Part shown: positions 1 through 4,589 of the stretch, piece by piece
Position numbering within the stretch: position 1 is the first letter of the stretch
How the letters are laid out: each line of letters starts with the position of its first letter
From: a virus
Length of the DNA stretch: 21,605 nt
Virus record (IMG/VR): IMGVR_UViG_3300048804_000205
Coordinates: 1-21,605 of that record
Strand: one strand, 5' to 3'
Program-made: the position numbers and the translations under genes
Notes under the pieces: model-generated
The model's database searches: none
The model's input: only the letters and a program-made list of their open reading frames with translations
What the model was told of the DNA's origin: nothing

Positions 1-732
1 TTAACGGTAAAAGTCATAGATAGGTAGCGCGTGTAGGAAGAGCTCGAACCGCTGCTCGTAGTCCTTGCGGTTCATTATGTGCTTGGCTCTGATGGTGCCG
101 CTTGGTAGGGTGTGGAGGACCATACAGATGTCTGGGTAGTCACCAGTCATTTCTCCCCAGGCCATCGCGTAGGCGGCACATTGGATTTCCATTGACTTGT
201 GAGTGGATTTCCCTGTCTTGAGGTCGATGAGCATTAGCTGGCCGTCTTTGTTGCGGCCTATTGCATCGGCTGTTCCTGCGTAGTGATGAGTGTCACTGTT
301 AACCTGCACCTCAACTGAGGGTGCTTGAGCTCCGATGGTTGTGGTGTAAGTGACTGGGGCGAATCCCCACTCGGCTATCCAGGAGTCAAGTTGCCTGAGG
401 GCTTTGGTGATAACCTTGTCCCCTTCGTAGGGTTTGTAGTCCACCTCTTCACCCTTGAGCTTGCGTTCCAGGAGCTTGTGTATCGCCTTACCACGGTCTC
501 CGGCTGAGTCTCTGATGATGAGGTGTCGCTTCTTGGCTGCGGCTAAGGTTTCTGGGAGTATGTGTGGGATCTGGTAGGGGGTTTCCTTGAGGGGTTCCAG
601 TGCCTGTGCTATGTAGTCCACCGCTGAGTTCGCTGCCCACTGGATGAGGAATTGCTTGTCACCCACCATCCCTAGGACGTGTGTGACGCGGGGGAGTGAC
701 TCGCCTTTTACTGTGTAGAACTCTTTATCCAT
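1..732 (-). CDS. PD-(D/E)XK nuclease (Cas4/RecB-like)
   Basis: A 243-residue protein ending exactly at the window edge with TAA. It has the RecB/Cas4-type nuclease layout: an N-terminal helical part with an RGKAIHKLLE segment (His85) as in the G-x3-H-x3-E element, then Asp156 in GTAD, the Asp170-Leu-Lys172 core in LIDLKTGK, and the following Gln184-x3-Tyr188 helix. These are the metal-binding and catalytic residues of the fold, and all are present, so activity is likely. In phages and archaeal viruses such single-domain enzymes act as recombination or DNA-processing exonucleases. No four-cysteine Fe-S cluster like that of true Cas4 is visible. The ATG at 732 overlaps the upstream zinc-finger gene by 8 bp, suggesting coupled translation. 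The exact substrate cannot be inferred. Confidence 0.85.
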   Translation of the reverse strand: MDKEFYTVKGESLPRVTHVLGMVGDKQFLIQWAANSAVDYIAQALEPLKETPYQIPHILPETLAAAKKRHLIIRDSAGDRGKAIHKLLERKLKGEEVDYKPYEGDKVITKALRQLDSWIAEWGFAPVTYTTTIGAQAPSVEVQVNSDTHHYAGTADAIGRNKDGQLMLIDLKTGKSTHKSMEIQCAAYAMAWGEMTGDYPDICMVLHTLPSGTIRAKHIMNRKDYEQRFELFLHALPIYDFYR

Positions 733-910
733 CTTTTAGTTCCTTCATTCGTTGGAGGCGTCGTTCGTAGTTCTGGTGTAACCTCCAACAGTCTGGACAG
801 TAGTGGCGTCCGTGGTGGTATATGATATACGTATCATTGATTTCATCGAGGGATTTCTTGCACTTGTCACAGATGAGTGCAGGAGCTCCGCTGTTTGTTT
901 CAAGGTACAC
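725..910 (-). CDS. Small zinc-finger protein, probable leaderless GTG start
   Basis: A 61-residue protein with two CxxC knuckles, Cys14/Cys17 and Cys38/Cys41, separated by 20 residues (treble-clef or zinc-ribbon spacing), then a basic, helical C-terminus. The only plausible start is GTG at 910. It has no convincing Shine-Dalgarno sequence, but a TATATA-type box is centred about 26 bp upstream, which fits an archaeal leaderless mRNA. Its end overlaps the nuclease gene by 8 bp, so the two probably form an operon and may act together. Family not recognised; DNA or RNA binding or an accessory role to the nuclease is inference only. Confidence 0.7.
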   Translation of the reverse strand: MYLETNSGAPALICDKCKKSLDEINDTYIIYHHGRHYCPDCWRLHQNYERRLQRMKELKDG

Positions 911-932
911 CTAAGAAGTATTAGACTTCAGG

Positions 933-942
933 GTATATAATA
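933..942 (-). promoter_or_regulatory. Archaeal-type TATA box for the zinc-finger/nuclease operon
   Basis: On the minus strand the string TTATATAC (940 to 933) is centred about 26 bp before the GTG at 910, the usual distance from TATA box to transcription start in archaea. Transcription would begin at or next to the start codon. The promoter call rests on spacing and sequence only. Confidence 0.5.
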
Positions 943-971
943 ATATGTATAAATTATTCAGTGGAGTGGTT

Positions 972-979
972 AAAAAAAG
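972..979 (-). terminator. T-run terminator of the leftward micro-gene cluster
   Basis: Minus-strand sequence CTTTTTTT lies 7 bp after the stop codon of the 33-residue gene. No strong stem precedes it. Oligo-T tracts alone can terminate archaeal RNA polymerase, and the next promoter-like box lies just downstream, so this is a reasonable operon boundary. Confidence 0.4.
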
Positions 980-985
980 AGTGGC

Positions 986-1087
986 CTAGAACCCCAACAT
1001 CAACCATAGGATTGCGAGGGGTGCTAGGCACAGCGCACATATAATAAAGTATAGCGGCCAGGAAAAGTGTTCAGTTTCGTTTGTCAT
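986..1087 (-). CDS. 33-residue single-pass membrane micropeptide
   Basis: A short reading frame starting ATG at 1087, 13 bp after the stop of the preceding gene, and ending TAG. The first ten residues are polar and acidic (MTNETEHFSW). The remaining 23 are almost all hydrophobic with two Cys and one Pro, forming one membrane span that runs to the C-terminus. The upstream GAAGG is a weak ribosome site. It sits last in the micro-gene cluster, just before a T-run. Function unknown; membrane-targeted host interference or lysis help is speculation. It could be a chance frame, but spacing, composition and position favour a real gene. Confidence 0.5.
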   Translation of the reverse strand: MTNETEHFSWPLYFIICALCLAPLAILWLMLGF

Positions 1088-1100
1088 GTTGAGCCTTCTT

Positions 1101-1343
1101 TTAACTGAGGTCTTTTGCTAGTTCCTTTACTTTCTTGAGTTCCTCAGTACATCGGGGGCAGAAAGGTCTTGCCGTCCCCTCGTTATACCCTGTGTCCTCA
1201 TTCATCTTGTAGTCTATGTTACGGTCCACTACTATGTTGATGAGCTCACCCATTGGTTTCCCAGTGTCGGGGTCCTGAGCTTCCCATTCGTAGGTTACGG
1301 TGAGGACATTACAGGGACATTGGAAGGTGTCGGTGTAGGTCAT
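1101..1343 (-). CDS. Small four-cysteine zinc-binding protein
   Basis: An 80-residue protein with Cys9-x-Cys11 near the N-terminus and Cys62-x2-Cys65 near the C-terminus, probably one zinc site, followed by a Lys/Glu-rich helix. A frame with TTG at 1361 is possible, but ATG at 1343 is preferred: it follows GGGAGA at a suitable distance and begins one base after the stop of the upstream gene, as elsewhere in this cluster. Family not recognised. Its place in a run of tiny leftward genes behind one promoter suggests an early viral accessory protein. Confidence 0.7.
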   Translation of the reverse strand: MTYTDTFQCPCNVLTVTYEWEAQDPDTGKPMGELINIVVDRNIDYKMNEDTGYNEGTARPFCPRCTEELKKVKELAKDLS

Positions 1344-1344
1344 A

Positions 1345-1695
1345 TTATTTTCTCCCGTCAAGCCAGCAACGGATGTTGGTGTAGCCGGTTTTCATGCCAT
1401 CCCAATATCTCACCATATTGTAGGTGTCGAGGCAGCGATCTCTTTCCTTACACTTGTCTACTTCTTTGAGCTCATATTCTATGTGCTCTCGGAGACACTT
1501 CTCAATGTGCTGGTCTTGGTACTGTTTGAAGTGTCTCTTGATCTCTGTTAACTCTAGTATGTGGTCGTAGTACGTGACGCCTTCAGGTTTTGCAGGCCCC
1601 CACATACAACGGTTGACCTTATTTTCTAGGTCTCGTAAGTCGCGTTTCAATACGCAGATCTCGTTAGCCAAGTATTCAATCTCTTCACGACTCAT
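1345..1695 (-). CDS. Hypothetical coiled-coil protein
   Basis: A 116-residue, highly charged protein. Residues 1-30 have a heptad-like pattern (leucines and isoleucines among Glu/Arg/Lys), and residues 45-85 are again strongly helical and Glu/Lys-rich. Six cysteines are scattered without a classic zinc-finger spacing. Start ATG at 1695 overlaps the stop of the upstream gene as ATGA, with GGAGAGGTGGAG just upstream as ribosome site. No known family recognised. Probably a small early protein acting through protein-protein contacts. Confidence 0.75.
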   Translation of the reverse strand: MSREEIEYLANEICVLKRDLRDLENKVNRCMWGPAKPEGVTYYDHILELTEIKRHFKQYQDQHIEKCLREHIEYELKEVDKCKERDRCLDTYNMVRYWDGMKTGYTNIRCWLDGRK

Positions 1696-1853
1696 ATTAA
1701 CTCCACCTCTCCTTTGTTCTTCATCTGCTCAAAGATCTGACCCCGCACGTCCTCAGCAGTGATGACAAGGATGACAACAGGGAGCGCGTCTGGGATGCCT
1801 ATGTCAAGGAGCTTTACTTCTCCTATTACTACACCATTAGAGGTTAGGTCCAT
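1692..1853 (-). CDS. Hypothetical 53-residue protein
   Basis: Small frame from ATG at 1853 to TGA at 1692, preceded by GGGTGA six bases from the start. It overlaps its upstream neighbour by 17 bp, and its stop overlaps the next ATG as ATGA. The protein has a hydrophobic beta-rich middle (residues 15-31, IPDALPVVILVITAED) and a charged helical tail. Family unknown. The tight overlaps on both sides and the good ribosome site are the evidence that it is real. Confidence 0.65.
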   Translation of the reverse strand: MDLTSNGVVIGEVKLLDIGIPDALPVVILVITAEDVRGQIFEQMKNKGEVELI

Positions 1854-2016
1854 TGTTTGTCACCCATTCCCGCATGTGCTGTTCTAACGATGGGATAAAC
1901 TTAGGGTCAACACTGATATTTATTATCTCCCCTTGTCGTGCTTCCATACGTAAATGATGACGAATATGGCTGCTTACCCAATGCCATACTTCTTCTTCAA
2001 CGTCTTCCCAGTTCAT
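1837..2016 (-). CDS. Hypothetical 59-residue acidic/His-rich protein
   Basis: Small frame from ATG at 2016 to TAA at 1837. GGTGA stands six bases before the start, and the ATG overlaps the upstream TGA as ATGA (2013-2016). A second ATG four bases upstream is in another frame and stops after seven codons, so it is not used. The N-terminus is acidic with three Trp, followed by a His-rich stretch (HIRHH) and an amphipathic C-terminal helix. No family recognised. It belongs to the co-translated leftward micro-gene cluster. Confidence 0.65.
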   Translation of the reverse strand: MNWEDVEEEVWHWVSSHIRHHLRMEARQGEIINISVDPKFIPSLEQHMREWVTNNGPNL

Positions 2017-2192
2017 TCATTATCACCTGTTTCCAGCTGTTCGATCCGCCCTTCACAGTTGCAGACTTCATTAGTTATTCGCGCTGCTAACTGGTTGATC
2101 TCTTCTTGCATCCGTTCCATCTTGGCTGCTGTTGCCCTAGCGAAGGCCTTAAAGTATTCAATCTCTGATTCTATCTCTGGTTGCGTTCTCAT
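2013..2192 (-). CDS. Hypothetical 59-residue coiled-coil protein
   Basis: ATG at 2192 is chosen over an upstream in-frame start at 2216. It has AGGAG seven bases upstream and forms an ATGA overlap with the preceding gene (stop 2189-2191). Nearly the whole protein is a heptad-patterned helix (PEIESEIEYFKAFARATAAK, then MERMQEEINQLAARI), followed by a Cys-x-Cys and an acidic tail. Likely an oligomerising small protein. Family not recognised. Confidence 0.7.
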   Translation of the reverse strand: MRTQPEIESEIEYFKAFARATAAKMERMQEEINQLAARITNEVCNCEGRIEQLETGDNE

Positions 2193-2386
2193 TGGGTTCT
2201 CCTCACAAAGGCACACTGGAGTACCTCCTTGCTGCGGTCTATGTAGTTGTTGCAGCTATAGCAACGGCGAATGGAGCTCAGGCCGTTGCGATCTTTCTTA
2301 GTCCATCTGTGCATAGGACACTTGACTCTTGCTATCTGCATCCTATAGCCAGACCAGTTGATAGGCATTTCGTGAGCTACTTGCAT
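2189..2386 (-). CDS. Small zinc-ribbon-like basic protein
   Basis: First gene of the leftward micro-gene cluster, 65 residues from ATG at 2386. Metal ligands are visible: Cys23-x2-His26, Cys42-x2-Cys45 and a further Cys58, in a Lys/Arg-rich protein, which suggests a nucleic-acid-binding zinc ribbon. No good Shine-Dalgarno precedes ATG 2386. The in-frame ATG at residue 7 is an alternative start. A CTTATATATC box 33-40 bp upstream could give a short-leader transcript, as in archaea. Function unknown; a small early regulator is plausible. Confidence 0.6.
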   Translation of the reverse strand: MQVAHEMPINWSGYRMQIARVKCPMHRWTKKDRNGLSSIRRCYSCNNYIDRSKEVLQCAFVRRTQ

Positions 2387-2570
2387 AATATATTCACTAG
2401 AAAAGAGAAGGTGATGAAGATATATAAGGGTATGGAGACGTATAATTTATGAAACCGCTGGCTTTAATATCGCTGGGAACATACCCATAACACAAGTGGA
2501 TCTTTTCTCATGAGTAGAGGCCCCTGAAAGCTTCCTTTTCTCAACGTGGTTTTCCTAACAGGGGTCTAAC

Positions 2571-2772
2571 TTTTCCTAGTGATTTAGCCCGCGAGAGCCT
2601 GGGGGTAGTTTAGATGTATAAAAAATAATACTATGTTGTAGGGGTATAGCACTCATTATATATATCAATTGTGTATGGTTAATGCACACATCTGTACATT
2701 AGCACTAGGAAAAACTATCATTTTAGGGTATAGGCACCTTCGCGCAGAAATTCACTAGGAAAACTAGGAAAA
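2571..2772. repeat. ACTAGGAAAA iterated motif (4 perfect copies)
   Basis: The decamer ACTAGGAAAA occurs at 2704-2713, 2754-2763 and 2763-2772 on the plus strand and at 2571-2580 on the minus strand. Looser copies lie at 2393-2403 (one G missing) and 2550-2557 (minus strand, TAGGAAAA). The last copy abuts the TATA-like box of the HNH gene, where an archaeal BRE or an activator/repressor site would lie. Probable operator repeats. Confidence 0.7.
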
Positions 2773-2781
2773 GTTTAAATC
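2767..2781 (+). promoter_or_regulatory. BRE/TATA promoter of the HNH gene
   Basis: GGAAAAG followed by TTTAAATC (2774-2781), centred about 26 bp before ATG 2804. This is the expected geometry for an archaeal leaderless promoter, and no Shine-Dalgarno lies before the ATG. The upstream purine/A-rich part coincides with the last ACTAGGAAAA repeat. Confidence 0.55.
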
Positions 2782-2803
2782 CAATCAAAACAGAGAATAT
2801 ACT

Positions 2804-3331
2804 ATGCAGTTAGAAGATATCCTTAGCTTTTACGCCAACCCCCATGTTATCCTAGTTCGGCTGAAAGCGCGGTGTACTGTGGCTGGCGAGCCAGGGGACG
2901 AGCATTGGATATACAGGGGAGCGCATAAAGACGATGGTCAGTTCTTCCTAAGCCACAAAGAGGTGGCCCCTCTCCCCAGACAGGTTAAAGTTCGTAACGG
3001 GAAGACCGTCTCAGCCCGCAGGTTAATGTACCTGCTTTACTATAAAGAGATCCCTGATGGCGCAAACGTTAAGACGTTGTGTGGCGTACGCTCTTGTATG
3101 AACCCCGACCATTTAACCATACGCGGCAGAGAAAAATATGAAGATGGGATTTTGCGCGGTGTACTTGTCAATGTTCAAGACAAGCCAGCGATCTCACCTG
3201 TTAAGCAAGAGTTAAAGGATGTGGATGAAGCTGAGTGTATTTTTGGTGCCAAGGCCATCGAACGAGAGCACCGCAGGTCTATCAGCGTGACCTCTAAAGA
3301 GTATAAAAAGTTTAGAGAAGAAGATATTTAA
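2804..3331 (+). CDS. HNH-fold protein lacking the first catalytic His
   Basis: A 175-residue protein, the only clear rightward gene. Residues 68-104 resemble the HNH_3-type phage/homing endonuclease core: a helix SARRLMYLLYYKEIPDG, then VKTLCGVRSCMNPDHL with Cys93, Cys98, Asn100 and His103. In this family the usual motif is V-x-H-x-C; here the His position is Thr91. The zinc-knuckle ligands and final His remain, but the general-base His is missing, so a DNA-binding or regulatory role seems likelier than cleavage. The C-terminal 60 residues are charged and unlike any domain I recognise. The gene stands alone behind an iteron-rich promoter, which also fits a regulator. It is probably leaderless. 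Confidence 0.7.
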   Translation: MQLEDILSFYANPHVILVRLKARCTVAGEPGDEHWIYRGAHKDDGQFFLSHKEVAPLPRQVKVRNGKTVSARRLMYLLYYKEIPDGANVKTLCGVRSCMNPDHLTIRGREKYEDGILRGVLVNVQDKPAISPVKQELKDVDEAECIFGAKAIEREHRRSISVTSKEYKKFREEDI

Positions 3332-3360
3332 AAAAGAATATCCCCCCAAGAGGGGGTAAG
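3330..3360. terminator. Bidirectional terminator between convergent genes
   Basis: A CCCCC/GGGGG hairpin (3343-3347 with 3352-3356, short loop CAAGA on the plus strand reading) lies between the convergent HNH and membrane-protein genes. In the leftward direction it is followed by a T-run (minus-strand TTCTTTTTT, 3338 to 3330), an intrinsic-terminator layout. In the rightward direction the following TTT is short, so it works better for the leftward unit. Confidence 0.6.
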
Positions 3361-3400
3361 AGGGGTTTAAATTACTCTTACATTAGGGGGTTAGTCGTAT

Positions 3401-3679
3401 TCAATATATAAGACTTGCTGCTATCACTACCAAGAGTGCCGTGGTAAAAAACATTAAATTACGTCCACACCTGAGCATACGATAGTTCTCTATTGCAGTA
3501 CTATTGATCTCGTTTGTCGTTGCAGAGATCGCTGCTAAAGCCTTAAAGACTACTGTATGTTCAGCGTCTAAGTTTTCGAGCAGCCCTTGTATCTCGGCAT
3601 TGGTAAACACACCTTCCTGAAAACAATCGCTGATTGTTTGAACCGTCTCTGTTGTTGTTGTCGATGTTTCGTATTGCAT
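3401..3679 (-). CDS. Small tail-anchored membrane protein
   Basis: A 92-residue protein from ATG at 3679 (residue 14 of a longer open frame). This start is chosen because GGGAGGGTGA lies immediately upstream. Residues 1-70 are soluble, Thr-rich at the start and then helical. A Cys-Gly-Arg-Asn hinge then leads to one C-terminal membrane span (residues 72-91, FFTTALLVVIAASLIY) with almost no residues after it, a tail-anchor arrangement. No homologue recognised. Its ribosome binding site is exactly complementary to the loop of the upstream hairpin RNA, which suggests tight translational control such as is used for toxic or lysis-related membrane proteins. It is transcribed convergently to the HNH gene and ends before a terminator hairpin. 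Confidence 0.7.
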   Translation of the reverse strand: MQYETSTTTTETVQTISDCFQEGVFTNAEIQGLLENLDAEHTVVFKALAAISATTNEINSTAIENYRMLRCGRNLMFFTTALLVVIAASLIY

Positions 3680-3683
3680 ATTC

Positions 3684-3694
3684 ACCCTCCCAGG
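3684..3694 (-). promoter_or_regulatory. Ribosome binding site complementary to the upstream hairpin loop
   Basis: In the leftward mRNA these 11 bases read CCUGGGAGGGU, the Shine-Dalgarno region of the tail-anchored protein gene starting at 3679. They are the exact reverse complement of the 11-nt loop (minus-strand ACCCUCCCAGG, 3813 to 3803) of the hairpin 109 bp upstream. Pairing would block ribosome entry. Confidence 0.6.
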
Positions 3695-3721
3695 GATCCT
3701 ATGCCTATTGATTAGCATGTC

Positions 3722-3750
3722 ATTGTATATATAATAAACCTAAGTGTCAA
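3722..3750 (-). promoter_or_regulatory. Promoter of the tail-anchored membrane protein gene
   Basis: On the minus strand TTGACA (3750-3745), a 17-bp spacer and TACAAT (3727-3722) match a bacterial sigma-70 promoter closely. The same stretch contains TTTATTATATATAC, which could serve as an archaeal TATA box. Either reading starts RNA around 3705-3717, downstream of the hairpin, so this RNA would carry the ribosome site but not the hairpin. Confidence 0.45.
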
Positions 3751-3784
3751 GTATGAATTATTGTATAAAATGTCAAGTATGAAT
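3745..3784. repeat. 14-bp direct repeat TGTCAAGTATGAAT
   Basis: Two perfect copies of TGTCAAGTATGAAT at 3745-3758 and 3771-3784, start-to-start distance 26 bp (about 2.5 helical turns). The copy nearer the membrane protein gene contains the TTGACA string of its promoter. The layout fits an operator, possibly for the XRE-type repressor encoded next door. Confidence 0.6.
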
Positions 3785-3837
3785 GGGGGCCACAGAGGCA
3801 CTCCTGGGAGGGTAGTGTCGGCGCTGTGGCTTCCCCC
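3785..3837 (-). ncRNA. Candidate hairpin riboregulator with anti-Shine-Dalgarno loop
   Basis: On the minus strand this 53-nt element folds as follows. An outer stem pairs GGGG near 3837-3834 with CCCC at 3788-3785. A 2-nt bulge follows, then a perfect 7-bp stem (GCCACAG with CTGTGGC, 3830-3824 with 3795-3789), an asymmetric internal loop, and a 6-bp inner stem (3819-3814 with 3802-3797, one G-U). The 11-nt apical loop is ACCCUCCCAGG. The whole loop is complementary to the ribosome site at 3694-3684. A TTTAAATA box (3866-3859, minus strand) lies about 26 bp before the 5' edge of the stem, so a discrete RNA starting here is plausible. It could instead be a leader or 3' region of the XRE transcript, or a DNA dyad bound by protein. 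Confidence 0.55.
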
Positions 3838-3856
3838 ATAGTAAAAGAAAAGATAG

Positions 3857-3866
3857 TATTTAAATC
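3857..3866 (-). promoter_or_regulatory. TATA-like box before the hairpin element
   Basis: Minus-strand GATTTAAATA, centred about 26 bp upstream of the first G of the hairpin (3837). It shares the TTTAAAT core with the HNH promoter. If used, transcription would begin at the hairpin base. Evidence is spacing and sequence only. Confidence 0.35.
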
Positions 3867-3878
3867 TACTTACTAGGC

Positions 3879-4130
3879 CTACTCAACACGCGCCTTTTCA
3901 CGCAGTCTGCGTGGCTGGATCTTGAGAACAGTAGAGATCCGTCGTATGATCTCTTCATCAGGTTGGAACGTAACGCCACTCTCAATACGGCTGTAGGTAG
4001 GCTGTGTCGTATGGACCAGACGGGCCATCTGTGCCTGTGAGAGACCTCTCTTTAGCCTCGCTATCCGCATGTTGTTAGCGCGTTTTATAATATACAGGTC
4101 ATCGTTAAATTCATTTTCCGCTTGGGGCAA
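3879..4130 (-). CDS. XRE-family helix-turn-helix repressor
   Basis: An 83-residue protein starting with TTG at 4130 behind a near-perfect AGGAGGTGAG ribosome site. Residues 20-75 form a Cro/C1-type domain: MRIARLKRGLSQAQMARLV with the helix-turn-helix, TTQPTYSRIESG as the recognition helix and turn, and ISTVLKI as the closing helix. The C-terminus is short and basic (RRLREKARVE), with no dimerisation or protease domain, so it is a small Cro-like or antitoxin-like regulator. It sits between the late operon terminator and the hairpin/operator region, and the 14-bp direct repeats downstream are candidate binding sites. It probably controls the neighbouring membrane protein gene, its own promoter, or a lysogenic switch; the target is inference. 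Confidence 0.88.
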   Translation of the reverse strand: MPQAENEFNDDLYIIKRANNMRIARLKRGLSQAQMARLVHTTQPTYSRIESGVTFQPDEEIIRRISTVLKIQPRRLREKARVE

Positions 4131-4150
4131 ATCCTCTCACCTCCTGGGGC

Positions 4151-4194
4151 GTATTTTATATACAGTACCTACTAGGGGTTCACTTATATAAAAG
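4151..4194 (-). promoter_or_regulatory. Promoter region of the XRE-type regulator
   Basis: Minus strand shows CTTTTATATAAG (4194-4183), which contains the archaeal consensus TTTATATA, and a second box GTATATAAAATAC (4163-4151). The first would give a start near 4162 and a leader of about 30 nt carrying the strong ribosome site. The second would start near the TTG itself. The first is preferred. Confidence 0.5.
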
Positions 4195-4223
4195 GCTTTG
4201 CAACAACAAACGACAATATTGAT

Positions 4224-4259
4224 AAAAAAAGACAACAGCCGCTCACGGGGAGGGCTGTT
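4224..4259 (-). terminator. Intrinsic terminator of the late operon
   Basis: Minus-strand AACAGCC (4259-4253), a 12-nt loop and GGCTGTT (4240-4234) form a perfect 7-bp stem. GTC and a seven-T run (4230-4224) follow. The stem overlaps the last codons and stop of the holin-like gene. No gene continues leftward for 90 bp, so this closes the structural operon. Confidence 0.8.
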
Positions 4260-4527
4260 CGGGTTGTACTGGTAGTTTTTCGATGACGGCCTTACCTAAC
4301 CCATAAATTCCACTGCTCAAGAGGCCTAATACAAAGCCATCTCTAAGTGCAGTCATTGGGTCAAAGTTAGGATACATCATAGACACACTGACAAATATTG
4401 CCATTGATAACCCTAATACTAATATAGGGATCAGCTTTGGCATAAGTACAGGGTTTACTCTGGGCTCTAGTGCGGTCTTGATAAACTCAACGAGCACGAT
4501 AACGAGGCCAGCGACACCCATATACAC
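4243..4527 (-). CDS. Holin-like small membrane protein
   Basis: A 94-residue protein with three hydrophobic stretches: about 5-19 (VAGLVIVLVEFIKTAL), 31-51 (LIPILVLGLSMAIFVSVSMM) and 64-82 (GFVLGLLSSGIYGLGKAVI), then a short Pro/Gln/Glu-rich tail. Size, topology and the position as last gene after the tail fibres are those of phage holins, which form membrane pores at lysis. The start is GTG at 4527; an ATG two codons later is the alternative. GAGGTGATA at 4551-4543 is a ribosome site at somewhat long distance, and a TTTTATAC box lies about 26 bp before GTG, so a separate promoter is possible. No endolysin gene is adjacent. Confidence 0.65.
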   Translation of the reverse strand: MYMGVAGLVIVLVEFIKTALEPRVNPVLMPKLIPILVLGLSMAIFVSVSMMYPNFDPMTALRDGFVLGLLSSGIYGLGKAVIEKLPVQPEQPSP

Positions 4528-4589
4528 GGTCGGGTCGATAGTATCACCTCGTATAAAATATACAGTTGTGAAGTGATAAAGAGTTCGAT

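Larger units (their letters stand above)
2387..2803. promoter_or_regulatory. Divergent control region between leftward micro-genes and the HNH gene
   Basis: This 417-bp stretch has no convincing gene. It holds a leftward TATA-like box (CTTATATATC, 2428 to 2419), several A/T-rich boxes (for example TTATATATAT near 2655), the ACTAGGAAAA repeats described separately, and the HNH promoter. A weak CCCCTG/CAGGGG inverted repeat lies at 2521-2564. A 12-codon frame at about 2414-2452 has no support. Confidence 0.6.

Noticed and set aside
2192-2452. An 86-codon plus-strand frame over the micro-gene promoter region
   Set aside because: It overlaps two better supported minus-strand genes, lacks a ribosome site, and its sequence is not protein-like.
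2521-2564. CCCCTG/CAGGGG inverted repeat as a structured RNA
   Set aside because: Only six base pairs with a loop of about 30 nt and no T-run; too weak to support an element by itself.
2387-2803. Possible DGR template repeat or RNA gene in the largest non-coding gap
   Set aside because: I compared it by eye with the lectin gene end (GGTACGGGGTCGGAACCCGG-type core) and found no match. No cloverleaf or tRNA arm consensus is visible.
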